A DNA stretch of 64,000 nt from Icerya purchasi (Eukaryota; Arthropoda; Insecta; Hemiptera; Monophlebidae), in assembly GCA_039619475.1 (NCBI GenBank), contig CM077116.1:167417363-167481362 (forward strand). Reading direction: 5' to 3'. Positions 45,250-56,424 of the stretch are shown here, one piece after another. The notes beneath the pieces were generated by a model. That model was given only the letters and a program-made list of their open reading frames with translations. It ran no database searches and was not told the origin of the DNA. Each line of letters starts with the position of its first letter. Position 1 is the first letter of the stretch. A program made the position numbers and the translations under genes.

Positions 45250-47790
45250 AAAAGGTAGGCCTAGCACTCATTACAGAAACGCACTTTATGAATGAAAATA
45301 GTTTAAAATTACAAGGTTTTAACACACAGCGAATCATCCTAATGGCACTGCTCATGGTAGTGGTAAAAAACTTGACTAAACAATATAGAAACTTTTCACA
45401 CAATACATATGCATATCAAATCGCGGCGGTAAATATTGAAACCCCTACAAGTGATCTTGCAGTGGCAGCAATTTACTGTCATGGGCAATCCACATACCAA
45501 AATCGGAGTATACGCAAAAGTTCATTTACGGTAGAGATTATAATGCTAAGTGTAGTACATGGCGTTCAAGAAGAATCAATTATGCTAGAAGAAAACAACA
45601 AAATGGTACGCGACAATTCACTTATAATAGGCTTCCCGACGACTTGGATTTTTTCATAATTCATGAACTACAAAATTATCACAGGGAATGCAAAACTGTT
45701 GCCGATCTCTTTTCCGACCATGTCCCTGTACTTGCAGTATTAGATGTATATCCTAAAGCTATATCCAGAGAGCAAGGACTTGTGAACATAACTACTAATT
45801 GAAATCCTTTTTTCTCAAATAATGGAAAAAAACGTACAATTAAAGATAAAAATTAAAAGTAGCGACGATATCGAACAAGCTGCTAAAATTTTACGAACCT
45901 GATTGAACATGCATGCAATATTTTCACAAGCTACAATACGAAAAAAACGTCAAATCAATCTGTTCCGGTACAAATACAAAAGCTAATACGCCAAACTCGA
46001 ACACCTTTTCGTTATCCAAAGAAATTATTTACAAAACTGAAAACGGAACTAAAGAATAAAATTAATCAGCTAATAGAGTCCATGAACAATGATAACAGAT
46101 CTCTGTGGAAGAATACAAGGAAACTACTAAATGAAACAAAAGAATCATACCATATAATGACTAGCGTTGTAATTTGCCCGCCACCATCGGACCCGTTTAA
46201 TCGCTTTCACTTTCACACGTTTTACACCGCACCCAGAACCATATGGCTCCTCACGATTTTCGCCCCACTAGTCGGAAGGCATATCGTAAGTTATAATTCC
46301 GGCGCTGGAGTATACGGCGGCGAGAGCGCTAAGGAACGAACGGTAGACAGCCTCACTTCCGAGCAACTGCGCTATACTAGACAGCTGCCTACCGCGTCCA
46401 ACCCCAGCCATCGCAGAGTTGACACTTGTTAGGAGTGTAGCGGACAACTCAAGCTCACCAGGGCCACGTGGGTCCGGAGACCCAGAACATGCTCCGCAGT
46501 CGTTACTCGGACACCACACGCGCACGGCGGCAGATTCTCATTGAGTTTGAACTTCATCAGATAGCTTCCGAAGGGGCCGTGTTCGATGATCGCCCAAGTA
46601 AGATACTTGGTTGGCACCAACCACTTCCTCTCCATTTTCTTCCGGACATCTGGAAGGTATTGGAAGGTGAGCCGACCATCCGAAGACGCCCCCACTCCGT
46701 CTGCCATTCCAGATGTATTGCCTTCCTAACCGCCTTTTTACGGGCGGTGCCTGTGATCAATAACTCCGGGCGGTGCTCCTTCTGACCCGTGATAGCCACC
46801 CACCCACTCCTGAACCAGTAGATTGCCGCTCTTTCCCACACTTGTCGTCTTCAAGGGACTACCAAATTCTTTACCCTAAAAGAGGTATTTTAATGTATCC
46901 ATAATGTTCCATCGCGGAAATCGCCTAGTCTGGATAATATTACTGGTAAAGTTATCTCGCACTTACCAAGGAAATTGGCGATACTGTTATACTACATTTT
47001 TAATGGAATATTATTATAAACAGAAATTATGTAATACCAAACCACCAGTTCGGTTCTCGCGTCGAGCATTCTATGGACTAGTCGATGCAATTTCCTTAAC
47101 GCTAGAGAAAAAGGAAATAAGTTCAACCGTTCTTTTGAACGTTGGCCAGACGTTCGACAAAATCTACTTTCCAAGTTGAAGCAATTTCTTCGTTCTGATC
47201 TTCACATACTACTTCAATCATATCTGGTCGATAGAACATTTGTTATCAAGATCAATGATTCCTTTTTGGAAGAGCATAAAGTTTTATCATCAGTAATGCA
47301 AGGTAGTCTATTGGGACGGCCCCCATTATATTCTATCTACACATCCGATCTACCAGCTTGTAATCAAGCAATACTAACAACATTCGTTGATGATATAGCC
47401 ATTGTTGTATCAGATAAGGATGCCACGCACGCGAATAATTTCGTTTAGAACCATTTAAACCGAATAGTCGGGCGGGTACAACAATGGAGAATGGTTTTTA
47501 ATACAGATAAGTGCCGACATTGTACATTCACAAACTGAACAACTAAAGGTCCAACGATAAACATTAATAATAAAGTAATTCCGAAAGTTCATCTCGTAAG
47601 GTACCTCGGAATAAAAATTGAGAAGATTAAAATAGTCGATAACGTATCAACCCCTGAAGCAATCCAAATTTACAAATCCGACAAAATCAGTCAAGCATTT
47701 TCTTATTCAGGAATAGCTTCTACAAATATTGATAGCGCTGACGCTTCAAAAATGAATCGTTACATTTGCAAATAGCATGCAACTGACATT
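45250..47790 (+). mobile_element. Jockey-like LINE remnant, interrupted by an R1-like fragment
   Basis: Plus strand. The endonuclease begins at 45250 (VGLALITETHFMNENSLKL, AAIYCHGQSTY). The RT part resumes at about 46870, with ISSTVLLNVGQTFDKIYF (decayed first catalytic block), ILLQSYLVDRTFVIKINDSF, VMQGSLLGRPPLYSIYTSDL and TTFVDDIAIVVSD, where the usual FADD is FVDD. Then VFNTDKCRHCTFTN and LVRYLGIKIEK follow. Stops break the frame. It is related in type to the intact element at 25.1-26.8 kb. Confidence 0.7.
46190..46850 (-). mobile_element. R1/TRAS-like LINE C-terminal fragment, GC-rich
   Basis: A block clearly richer in GC than its neighbours. Minus-strand segments, alternating frames, include HLEWQTEWGRLRMVGSPSN, GRLTFQYLPDVRKKMERKWL, TWAIIEHGPFGSYLMKF, then CACGVRVTTAEHVL. 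This layout, with a CxCG...EH end and GHG.F..YL block, is that of R1-group ORF2 C-termini. Its distinct base composition suggests a different origin or a later insertion into the Jockey-like element. Confidence 0.65.
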
Positions 47791-48765
47791 AATCTTTCTA
47801 ACAATCTTAAATCACCCATTCCCAATTAATTCTCAATTACAATTCTTTATTGGCTTTCCCATCAGATAGAACATCTATTTCGATATTTCCACCTTTTTCT
47901 CACATTGTAACCTTATGTACTTGATCCTTCGGTACTTCAGTCTTCATATTACCACGATAAATTGGCATCTCGTTCTATAGAAATTTCAAACTCATTGTTT
48001 ATTTCCTCAACTAACGACATCAAATCTGTACTACAGCAAGCTTCATTCAACTATAAGTGTGATTCGAAACCATCAACATCCTCGTCCACAGCGAAATCAT
48101 TTTCATCTGCTAATATTTCAAAAAAAAAAACAAAACAAAACACAACGAATTAACAGTATTTTTAAATAATAAATTTATATTCTTTGAATATTGATATTAC
48201 TAAACGTTAAGATTTATTAATTAACGCTTAAACTACTGCAGTGTTCTTTTATTAATTTTTACAGTATTTCACTATTGTAATGTATTTTATATTTAATTTA
48301 TGTAAAACCTCTTGTACGGATGTATGTGGGTATATACTAGTGTATATGTCGACGTGCTGGATTATTTGAATATTTATGTTCTGCATCTTACGATTTCAAA
48401 CAGTTACTTTAATCTATTTCTATTTCCGAATTTTAATGACTGTTAAACTCCCATTTTAGCTATTCAATCCTTTTAATCCAAAAGTGATATACACCTTAAA
48501 CTAAAAATATTACAATCGAATTGCCGAAGTACAAAATTTACAAAATTATATAGCATTTAAAACTTCAGTCAAACGCAGATTATCGTGTATTTAGTAAAAT
48601 ACTTTGGATAATTAATAAGGACATATGCCGGTTCTATCTGAAGAAAATAACACAAAAACGCAGCTCGCTGAATGACTTAGTGGTTAAGCTATCTAATTTC
48701 TTCTTTTAGACCATATTTGGTAATATTCCGATAATTAAAAATAATAAAACTTTGCAGTTGAACAA
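47791..48765. other. Region just beyond legumain gene 2, possible LINE ORF1 remnant
   Basis: The open frame 47962-48153 is Ser-rich with a Lys/Thr/Asn tail and may be a remnant of a LINE ORF1, without diagnostic motifs. The rest is AT-rich and unassigned. Confidence 0.35.
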
Positions 48766-48771
48766 TTTATT
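48766..48771 (-). promoter_or_regulatory. Poly(A) signal of legumain-like gene 2
   Basis: AATAAA on the minus strand, 76 bases after the TAG stop of gene 2. It is well placed to direct 3' end formation. Confidence 0.6.
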
Positions 48772-48846
48772 TTCTAGACTTACAGGAGTAAAAAAAATTG
48801 AATAAAAATTATACAATTAACATTAAAAACAGACCAAAGTGATATT

Positions 48847-48978
48847 CTATATAACGTCAATCGGTTTATCGTGCTCTTCGCACACGTTTTGAATTATATC
48901 AATTATTCGATCTTGAACAGTCCATTCGACGTCGCAAAGTTTTATCAGATCTCCAATCACTTCGGCGACATAAGGATT
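48847..48978 (-). CDS. Legumain-like gene 2, terminal exon
   Basis: An exon of 132 bases including TAG, acceptor TGATGTTTCAG. It encodes NPYVAEVIGDLIKLCDVEW then TVQDRIIDIIQNVCEEH, matching the last legumain helices (YEYALRHLYVLVNLCEKPY, LHRIKLSMDHVC). The two cysteines that form disulphides in this domain are kept. The frame is clean. Confidence 0.85.
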   Translation of the reverse strand, partial: NPYVAEVIGDLIKLCDVEWTVQDRIIDIIQNVCEEHDKPIDVI

Positions 48979-49289
48979 CTGAAACATCAAGGGAAACAGT
49001 TGGCGTAATTAAAACAGTAATTAAATTATTGGAGTAGAATCATGTGCAAAGATTTGTTTAAAACAAGTGTGCACATAGCGGAGCGAGAAAATGAACCAAT
49101 AGAATTAGGCCGCAATGCGGAATTTGCTTCGGAACAAATAAGCTAAATTCCACTATGTTTCAAAGAATTGATTTTTAACAGGGGACAGAATGTGTTGTTG
49201 GATAAATTAAAAGCATGAACTATGAAAAGTCTTTTGCACGTTAGTTCGAAATAGCGGACGTGTGGATATTTCGATGTTTACCATTCGGG

Positions 49290-49560
49290 CTATCCTAAAT
49301 GAGGTCCTGTAAGTTCCAATAGTTCTTTATAAGATGTTAAATCATCATTCGTGTATTCGTTTTTATCAACATTCGTTCCCGTTAGTAAATGCATTCGAAC
49401 GGAGGTGTGCGAAAATTTTTTACCGGAGTAATTCCTTTTCCTAAATACATTTCTCCCTGATAGATGGTTACATCGTATTCTGTATATTTTCAGTTCGAGA
49501 TCATCACCATGTATGCGAAATGAGCCTATTTCGCTTATGTGCAATAAATTAAATCCAAGG
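49290..49560 (-). other. Unassigned minus-strand open frame
   Basis: An open frame ending in a DDLTSYKELLELTGPHLG stop segment, inside the intron of gene 2. I do not recognise the family. The normal base composition could indicate a remnant of a mobile-element protein. Confidence 0.2.
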
Positions 49561-49564
49561 TACT

Positions 49565-49900
49565 TTTTTTTATTTTTTTTCCCGTTGGAAACGCTAACTA
49601 GGGAAAATAACCCAACATCTAAGAATTAAGAATAAAGAGAAGTAGAGTGATTAGATTCTAAAATATGGTGAAGGAAATTAGCTCTGCAAAAGCTGGAACA
49701 ATATCTAGTGAAGGAAAGGAAAGTATGGAGGAAACATAATAAGGGGTAGGAAGTTTAATGTACAAGAACTTAGTGTAGAAAATACCGTGTTCCTGCGAAA
49801 GAATAGAACATTCAAAAAGAATATGGTCCACAAATACAGTCATGATTTGAGGAATGAGGAATGAAATGTGGAGAGAAAACAATAGAATACAACGCATCAT
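49565..49900 (-). mobile_element. I-like LINE 3' tail
   Basis: Minus strand: VDHILFECSILSQEHGIF, then LPTPYYVSSILSFPSLDIVP, the family C-terminal blocks. A poly(T) run on the plus strand at about 49565-49581 marks the poly(A) tail. Confidence 0.75.
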
Positions 49901-50379
49901 TAGCTCATAAAGTCTACTATCTACTTGTTCCAGAATCTTTGAAATCAGCTTGCGTACAAGTCCGCAATACCGTGAGACATTTTCATGTTTTCCCTTAAAA
50001 GTGGGCTTTGTACAGCCATTCAGACGTCCACCGACATTAGAATGTCGTTCGCTTCGGGGCTTCCGTCAACGTGAGAATGTCGCCGTGCAACCTGTGATTT
50101 CCTTTATACATATTATATCGCAACGTATGCGGAAAATGTACATTTAACAACTAACTACCGCTAGTACAAGGTTCCTTATTTACATCATTATCGTTAAGAG
50201 TTAGTAATACTGAGGAAATGACGTGTGAAATACACAAACCTACGATCTTCACAGGTCTTTACAAGTCGTTATAGGAAACACTCTAATCTACTTCTGTTGA
50301 ATGCATACTCGCGTATATGGGAAATCGGTCTCATTAAATGCTCTAGGAAAAGAAAAAGAAAAAAAACAAAAAACAACCA

Positions 50380-50990
50380 GAGTTAAGAATATAACGAAAT
50401 TTGAGGTATTATATATGTTAATATATTATAAGGCATGAGGAATAAAGCTCTGGAGCAAAAAATGAAGAGATTTTTCAAGTTCGGAGGAAGCTGCAATGTT
50501 ATCCCTAGAGCTAAATGCTATAAGAGGAGAAGGACTCAACTGGCGAGGAAATTTGTGTGGGAGTATCATTGAAAGAATCATCGGAAGTAACAAGATCAGC
50601 AAAGTTGTTCATATTAATGGAATTAGATTTCCAAGCCCAAACATTAGGTGCAGAAGATACACGGTTAGATGGCAGAGATGGAAATTGAAGAGAAGTTTTA
50701 GTTTACGGTTTTTTATTAAACTGGCGGTGAAAGTACCGGTTTCTTGTTGACCTTGGTGCTCTCATCTGAGTAAACATTTTTTCAGATGAAGGATTTGTTA
50801 ATGAAGGGACTGGATCCCTGAGTTGAGCTGGGGCTCTGTCAGTGTAAGAAAGGGCTGATGATCCGAAAGATTTTCATGTCGCAAGGTTCTTGGAACAGGA
50901 TGTTCTCATAGGCTATAAATACGTCTTCTCTCCTTTTGTCGAAGTCACTCAGATATCCAGTATTTGAACCACATCAAGAAAATTCTTAAC
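50380..50990 (-). mobile_element. LINE ORF1-like fragment
   Basis: Minus-strand pyrimidine-rich coding remnant with SNRVSSAPNVWAWKSNSINM and NNFADLVTSDDSFND, similar in character to gag-like ORF1 segments of LINEs. It is probably the 5' half of the I-like family. The assignment rests on composition and style, not on a diagnostic motif. Confidence 0.4.
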
Positions 50991-51369
50991 GACAGCTTAT
51001 CGTCAAACTTCTCATACTATTATGGAAAATCGTTTTACTTTGCCAAAACTATTGCGGGGAAAATACAAACACACCTTCAATCGCCTGGAATAGTAAACCA
51101 TCGTCGTTCAAGCAATCTATTAACTTGAAATACTGACCACTGAAAATAAATTATACTTTTAATTGATTAATATCAATATAGAAGAGATTTCCTGAAGAAA
51201 ATATGCAGACTTTTCTTTACTGTTTTCAAATTCTTATCTTATGTTAGATTTGAGGTTAAATATTTTAAAAAGTGATTTTTTTTTTTTGATTTTTTTGCTA
51301 TCACAATCTGACCGTCGCGAAATTTTAAATAATGATCCGTCATGAAAGCAGCCATTGTCACTCACCCGG

Positions 51370-51620
51370 TATTTGACATTATAAAAGTTTGAAGGGTTTA
51401 CTGAGCTTTAATATGCGCTCGTTATTGTCCGACAATTGTGCAACTAAAATGGTCGCGTGACCCTCCAGAATGTATGCGTGTCTCAGAGCATTTTGCTTTA
51501 CAATATCAGCTACATACTGAACGCTCTGATCTTTATACAAAACACCATTAGTTAGATACTAAGGTACGTCTGTTATCATTCGTAAAATTTTGTTCTGGAC
51601 TGTTCGAATTATTTTATAAT
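51370..51620 (-). mobile_element. Jockey-like LINE 3' fragment
   Basis: Minus strand: VQNKILRMITDVP, one stop, then YLTNGVLYKDQSVQYVADIV and LRHAYILEGHATIL. This is the conserved terminal block of Jockey-group ORF2 (QNKxLRxITxAPWYxxN). A single stop interrupts it. Confidence 0.65.
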
Positions 51621-51733
51621 AAAATAAAAACACGATACAATTGACAGAAATTATTATTTATAAAATATTATTGATATCTTTTAAAAAATGCTACCGTATT
51701 TTTAGGTAATTCTATCAAAATAGTAATACTTAC

Positions 51734-51907
51734 CATCGGTATGTTGAAGCAATTCTCATGGAACGTTTTTGTAAGGATTTTAGTACAATACATATTTTGA
51801 CGAGTAATAGAGTACTCCATCTGTTTTAATTGTGAGTATTTTTCCTGGTCATTTTCTGCTACGCCCATTAGGATATTATGCATTAAAGAATGAACAATCT
51901 TTCTTTT
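51734..51907 (-). CDS. Legumain-like gene 2, penultimate exon
   Basis: An exon of 174 bases, acceptor TCTGTCCTATTCAG and donor GTAAGT. It encodes KRKIVHSLMHNIL, then NMYCTKILTKTFHENCFNIP, matching the prodomain RKIVSLLAA...CYPEALLHFRTHCFNW. The Cys of TKTFHENCFN and the Tyr-Cys are at the expected positions. Phase 0 at both ends fits the neighbouring exons. Confidence 0.87.
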
Positions 51908-51959
51908 CTGAATAGGACAGAACGGTAATGAAAGAATCATTTTTAGAACAATATTATCG

Positions 51960-52790
51960 ATAAATTATCCAAAAATACATATGAAATAAGTATAAATATA
52001 TAAATCGACGAGTCAAAAAAAAAAAAGCATAAAGTAATCAGACAACATGAATGTTGTAAATTTAAATGGGGAACAAGAAAGCTAGCGGAAAAGCAAGATC
52101 AATTAAAACATTTGAAAAAAAACAAATAAAGTCAAGGAAAAACTTTCGAACATAAATGAATCTAGAACAAAAATTTTTGTATTAGTAAAATTAATAAATC
52201 ATTACAGTAACGAATAAAATAATGAAAATAAGAACGGAACTTTTTAAGGTAAACGCTTTATTCAAAACGAACCTGAAACGAGAAAATACTTTTACACATT
52301 ATAATTTCGTAAAAATGAACCCCGAAAAGTAAAAAATATTTCTTCCGTCATAATGGAAATATATTCTAATAAGTGTATATAATTTTACCTGTGTTAAACT
52401 ACAATAAAGTGAACGCGGAAATTTAAAATAATTTTTAAGATTAAAATAAAATGCGTAATTCTAATAAAAGTGTAAGCGCCTTCAATTTCCAGGGACATTA
52501 CATTCTCTTAAAGATACATGCAAGATTATATGAATCATCAGGTTAAACGCATTCGCACCATTCTCATTGTAATGTGGTGTAAAAATAATTACCGATCTTT
52601 ATTAATCGTATTTTATAACTAATAAATATACGTCATGAAAAACTCGCCTTTTTGATATAATATTAAGCATTTTATTGTAATTAGAAAAATTGTTTTCAAC
52701 TTTTTCGACAATTTTTTTATATTGCTATTGAAGTATTAAAAGGTAAGTTTCATATCTTCGACATTTGATTAAAAGTAAATTTATATACAC
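51960..52790. other. Intronic stretch without recognisable feature
   Basis: AT-rich intron sequence of gene 2 with nothing recognisable. Confidence 0.5.
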
Positions 52791-52791
52791 T

Positions 52792-53187
52792 CAAGGCCGT
52801 GTGCACGGGGGGGGGCACTAAAACTGAAATAGTCATTATAAATACACAAAAATCTGAAAAAAATCAAAAATTTAAAATAAATATTGATCATGGTTTAGAG
52901 TGTTCTTACATTAAAAGAAAAAAAAAAAAGAAAAAATATGCTCCATATTTTTAGATATTTCACTAATATTTTATGCAAAGTTTTTTATTACGAGTATAAC
53001 CAATAACATATGTAATTTTTCTTAATGTGTTTATACGGTAATTAATTTATATAAATTATTAATACATAAATCAGAATGATGGAAATTATTAATAATATGG
53101 GAATATTAGTGAAAACTGCATTGTTATTTATAAAATAAATAAGCAAAGAAAATCTCCCCCCTTTTCAAAATTCTGGGCACGACCCTG
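52792..53187. mobile_element. hAT-type MITE, copy 2
   Basis: A 396-bp copy of the element at 30470-30896, with left end CAAGGCCGTGTGCACGGGGG and right end GGGCACGACCCTG. It is flanked by an exact 8-bp duplication TATACACT (52784-52791 and 53188-53195). The body shares ACTGAAATAGTCATTATAAA-type blocks and small indels with copy 1. It lacks most of the C-run. Confidence 0.87.
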
Positions 53188-53195
53188 TATACACT

Positions 53196-53600
53196 GAAAG
53201 AATTACTTTTTTACTTTTCAGTTTCTTTTCCAAAATTATAATTGTAAATGTATTTTCTTATTTCAAGCGAATTTTGAGTAGGAGCATTTACTTTTGAGAA
53301 AAAATTTTTATTTATTTTTGTTTTCTACTTTTTAGTGATGGCTGACACGAATTCGTGAGGAATTTAGCCATAGTGAACTAAATTTATTTACTATATTATC
53401 CAATATAAAACGCCCATTGTAATTATCATATACATGTATAGAATTACATTTTAAAATTATTTAATTACATTAACATTCTCCGTAACACAAATCCGTGACA
53501 TATTGAATGATTTTTTTAAAAAATTATTGTCACGGTAAAATTAAATTATCTGGTACATTTTTAAGTTTTTGAACATTTTACCGTTGCTTAAATTTATGTA
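53196..53600. other. Intronic stretch without recognisable feature
   Basis: AT-rich intron of gene 2, nothing recognised. Confidence 0.5.
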
Positions 53601-53605
53601 CTCTT

Positions 53606-54065
53606 CCGAGCTTATAACATGTGAATACCATCATATTTATCTCGCATTTCTATTGGTGCGTCGTTATTACAACACGTATTCTTTCCAGTCCATTTCTCAT
53701 ATAGCCCAATCCATCGATCAATAAGAGAACGAATGTTCGTACTCGATTTCTCGTACGCTTGTCCTTTGCGGCAAAATGCATTTTCAAGGTTAATCACTGT
53801 GTAGTCATTTGCATTTTATGCACTCCTGAGGCCCAAGATGAAATTAGCAAAAGTATTCTTCTTTCTGCTAAGCCATTACTGTATTATTCATCAAAGTAGA
53901 AAAAATGTGTATGTCAGACGTTTTCGCGTATTCGGCACTTTTTAAGACTATTTGGGGAACAGTTGGTCTCGGTGAAACTGAGTTATGTACACGATAAAAG
54001 AGCATGGATCTTGGAGCATCTTTTCCGTCAGTATTGCAATGTAAGATGCCATTCAAAAGAAGCTT
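53606..54065 (-). pseudogene. Unassigned coding remnant in two frames
   Basis: Two consecutive minus-strand open frames look coding in composition. The first (54056-53868) includes NGILHCNTDGKDAPRSMLFY and VSPRPTVPQIVLKSAEYAKT. The second (53797-53612) includes KSSTNIRSLIDRWIGLYEKW and a Cys-Cys pair, ending HML stop. They may be one gene broken by a stop and a frameshift near 53870, or two exons. I do not recognise the family, and it does not match legumain. Confidence 0.35.
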
Positions 54066-54461
54066 ATTTTCCTATTTAATTTAATATTGTGGTTAATGCA
54101 TGACGGTTATATAATGACCGTCTTCTTCATCGACACATTTCACTACAGCCACGTGTAAAACAGTTCATATCACTATTTTTTTTTTTTTTTTGGTAATATT
54201 TAAACTGATAATTTATAATTTATTTCTAGTCGCACTTTAAACGGGTAAATATAAATATGATTTGTTAGTTCAACATTTTTATCCATTTAATTTATGAGAA
54301 AACGTATAAAACCACGGACACTGATTTAAATGGATGTTAAATAGAATTTTTCATATTTTCAGTTGTAATTTAGTTGTCAGTGTAACATGAATTAAATATC
54401 CTATACCTGCAACAAAATAATTATGTGTACATTCTGACAACAAATATATATATATATATAA

Positions 54462-54676
54462 GTATAATAAGTTAATGATAACAGATATAATAAACAATTA
54501 TAACAAACAAATAAGATAAATTTTCTTACTTAGAAACGTTTTCAGGCATAACCAATCATCAGCTAAAACAATATGTGAACAAATACAAATTCTAAATCAT
54601 GTTACTAAGTAAGAAAATTTATCTTATTTGTTTGTTATAATTGTTTATTATATCTGTTATTATTAACTTATTATAC
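54462..54676. repeat. Hairpin with 72-bp near-perfect arms
   Basis: Arms 54462-54533 and 54605-54676 are reverse complements with about one mismatch (ends GTATAATAAGTTAAT and its complement, inner end TTTTCTTACTTAG). The 71-base loop contains AAACGTTTTCAGGCATAACC. A TA run precedes it. It ends 45 bases before the Tc1-like element. Confidence 0.85.
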
Positions 54677-54721
54677 TAATATATTTAACAAACAGTATGA
54701 AAAAAGATTCTTCATTATATA

Positions 54722-56419
54722 CAGTGATCAAAAAAAGTATGTGAACATCAGTAAAATAAAGAAACTTGTGCATAAAAAGAAGGGAAAAACGCGTTTTTAA
54801 TGTAATTTTATTAGAAATATACAAAAGAAAGAGTTCTCAACACATATATTTAAAAAAAAATTACGAAAATGGACTGGAAACCGCGTCACGATTAACTAAA
54901 AAAAAAAAGTCGAAAATTACATTCAAAATAAGTATGTGAACATGAAAACAAAAACAAAGAAACCGACGAAAAAAATATAAATTAAACTAAATTTACCACA
55001 GCCCAGTACTTCGTATGTCCTCCTTTGGCTTGAATCACAGCTGCTAACCTGCGAGGCATCGATGCGACCAGGGAATGAAGGTAATCAGGGGGCAGATTCC
55101 GCCATTGTTCAATAAGTCGTTGTTTCATTTCGGTTTTGTTTGAAACAGGGCGCTGACGAATTTGTTGATCCAACTTGAACCATAGATTTTCAATCGGATT
55201 TAAATCCGGTGACTGGGGAGGCACGTCCAACTTTTTCCGACAATTATAAAGTAACCATTCGCGAGTTACATATGCTGAATGCTTCGGGTCATTATCTTGG
55301 TAAAAATGGTAAGACCCTAGCAACCCTAATTTCTCAGCACTTTGGTTGAGATTGTTCCTTAAAATATCAACATAGTCTATTGCAGTCATATTTCCGTCGA
55401 TGAAGTGCAATGAGCCGACTTCAGACGCCGCGAAACAGCCCCAGACCATAACATGGCCGCCACCATGTTTAACATTTACATTTACATGTTTCGGATGTAA
55501 CGCGGTATTAGGCTTTCGCCAGACTCTTTGTTTTCCATCGTGACCAAATAAATTAAATTTGGACTCATCGCTAAAAAGTACAGTTTCCCAGAACGTTTCA
55601 TCCATGGAACTGTACTTTTTAGCAAAGGTGAGGCGTCTTTTCTTATTTATTTTACTAATATAAGGTTTATTGCGAGCCATGCGTGACGTATAACCCGTAC
55701 TTTTAAAAAAATTACGAATAGTCTGACCAGTAATTTCCTTATGGCATCGTTCAGTGACCTCTCTGCTGATTTCTTCGGCACTTACCTTCGAATTTTTCTC
55801 AATTAGGCGGATGATAAAGCGCTTGTCTTGACAAGATAATTTTTCGGGTCGACCTGATCGCGGCTTCTTTTCAATCCTGCCCTCTTCGCAGAAGCACCGG
55901 ATAATTTTATAAACTGCACCTCTCTTCATATTTAGTAATGCCGCAATTTTGTTACCCGGCATGCCTTTTTCATAATTGAAAATCACGAGCTGTCGTTTTT
56001 CAAAAGACGTGTCTCCCGATTTACGCGACATTATCGATTACGCACTTTTAAATATTCGTATTACGCGTTCACTTGCACTATGCAAAATGAAAAGCATTCA
56101 GCGATGCCTAGCTTGATGCAACGCGTTGATTCTTGTACGCGCACGGATGATTCATCATCGGGAAAAACCCTTAGCTGATTATTTTTGTTGTTGTGTTCAC
56201 ATACTTATTTTGAACGCAATTTTCGACTCTTTTTTTTTTTTCGGTTGATCGTGACGGGGTTTCATGTTCATTTTTGTGATTTTTTTTTTAATATTACGTC
56301 TTAAGAACTCTTTCTTTTGTATATTTCTAATAAAATTACATTAAAAACGCGTTTTTCCCTTCTTTTTATGCACAAGTTTCTTTATTTTACTGATGTTCAC
56401 ATACTTTTTTTGATCACTG
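54722..56419 (-). mobile_element. Tc1-like transposon, apparently complete
   Basis: A 1698-bp element with inverted repeats of about 221 bases (54722-54942) and 226 bases (56194-56419), both starting CAGTGATCAAAAAAAGTATG. It is flanked by TA on each side, the Tc1/mariner target duplication. Each repeat contains the AAGTATGTGAACA motif twice, once at the outer and once at the inner end, an IR/DR arrangement. The transposase frame between the repeats is open. Some differences between the two repeats (for example in the oligo-A tracts) show modest ageing. It lies in an intron of legumain-like gene 2. Confidence 0.93.
54982..56031 (-). CDS. Tc1-like transposase, DD34E
   Basis: A 349-residue transposase, a usual length for Tc1 elements. 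The paired N-terminal helix-turn-helix DNA-binding domain spans about 10-115 (KRQLVIFNYEKGMPGNKIA, VYKIIRCFCEEG, GRPEKL as the AT-hook-like linker at 60-65, then a second helical domain). The catalytic triad is Asp155 in LFSDESKFN, Asp246 in YQDNDPKHSA and Glu281 in SPDLNPIENLW, with 34 residues between the last two, hence DD34E. Both HxKHGGGHVMVWGCF-type core and W-K-L-D end are normal. It binds the terminal repeats and performs cut-and-paste transposition at TA. The start Met at 56031 fits the family's usual N-terminus. Confidence 0.95.
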   Translation of the reverse strand: MSRKSGDTSFEKRQLVIFNYEKGMPGNKIAALLNMKRGAVYKIIRCFCEEGRIEKKPRSGRPEKLSCQDKRFIIRLIEKNSKVSAEEISREVTERCHKEITGQTIRNFFKSTGYTSRMARNKPYISKINKKRRLTFAKKYSSMDETFWETVLFSDESKFNLFGHDGKQRVWRKPNTALHPKHVNVNVKHGGGHVMVWGCFAASEVGSLHFIDGNMTAIDYVDILRNNLNQSAEKLGLLGSYHFYQDNDPKHSAYVTREWLLYNCRKKLDVPPQSPDLNPIENLWFKLDQQIRQRPVSNKTEMKQRLIEQWRNLPPDYLHSLVASMPRRLAAVIQAKGGHTKYWAVVNLV

Positions 56420-56424
56420 TATAT

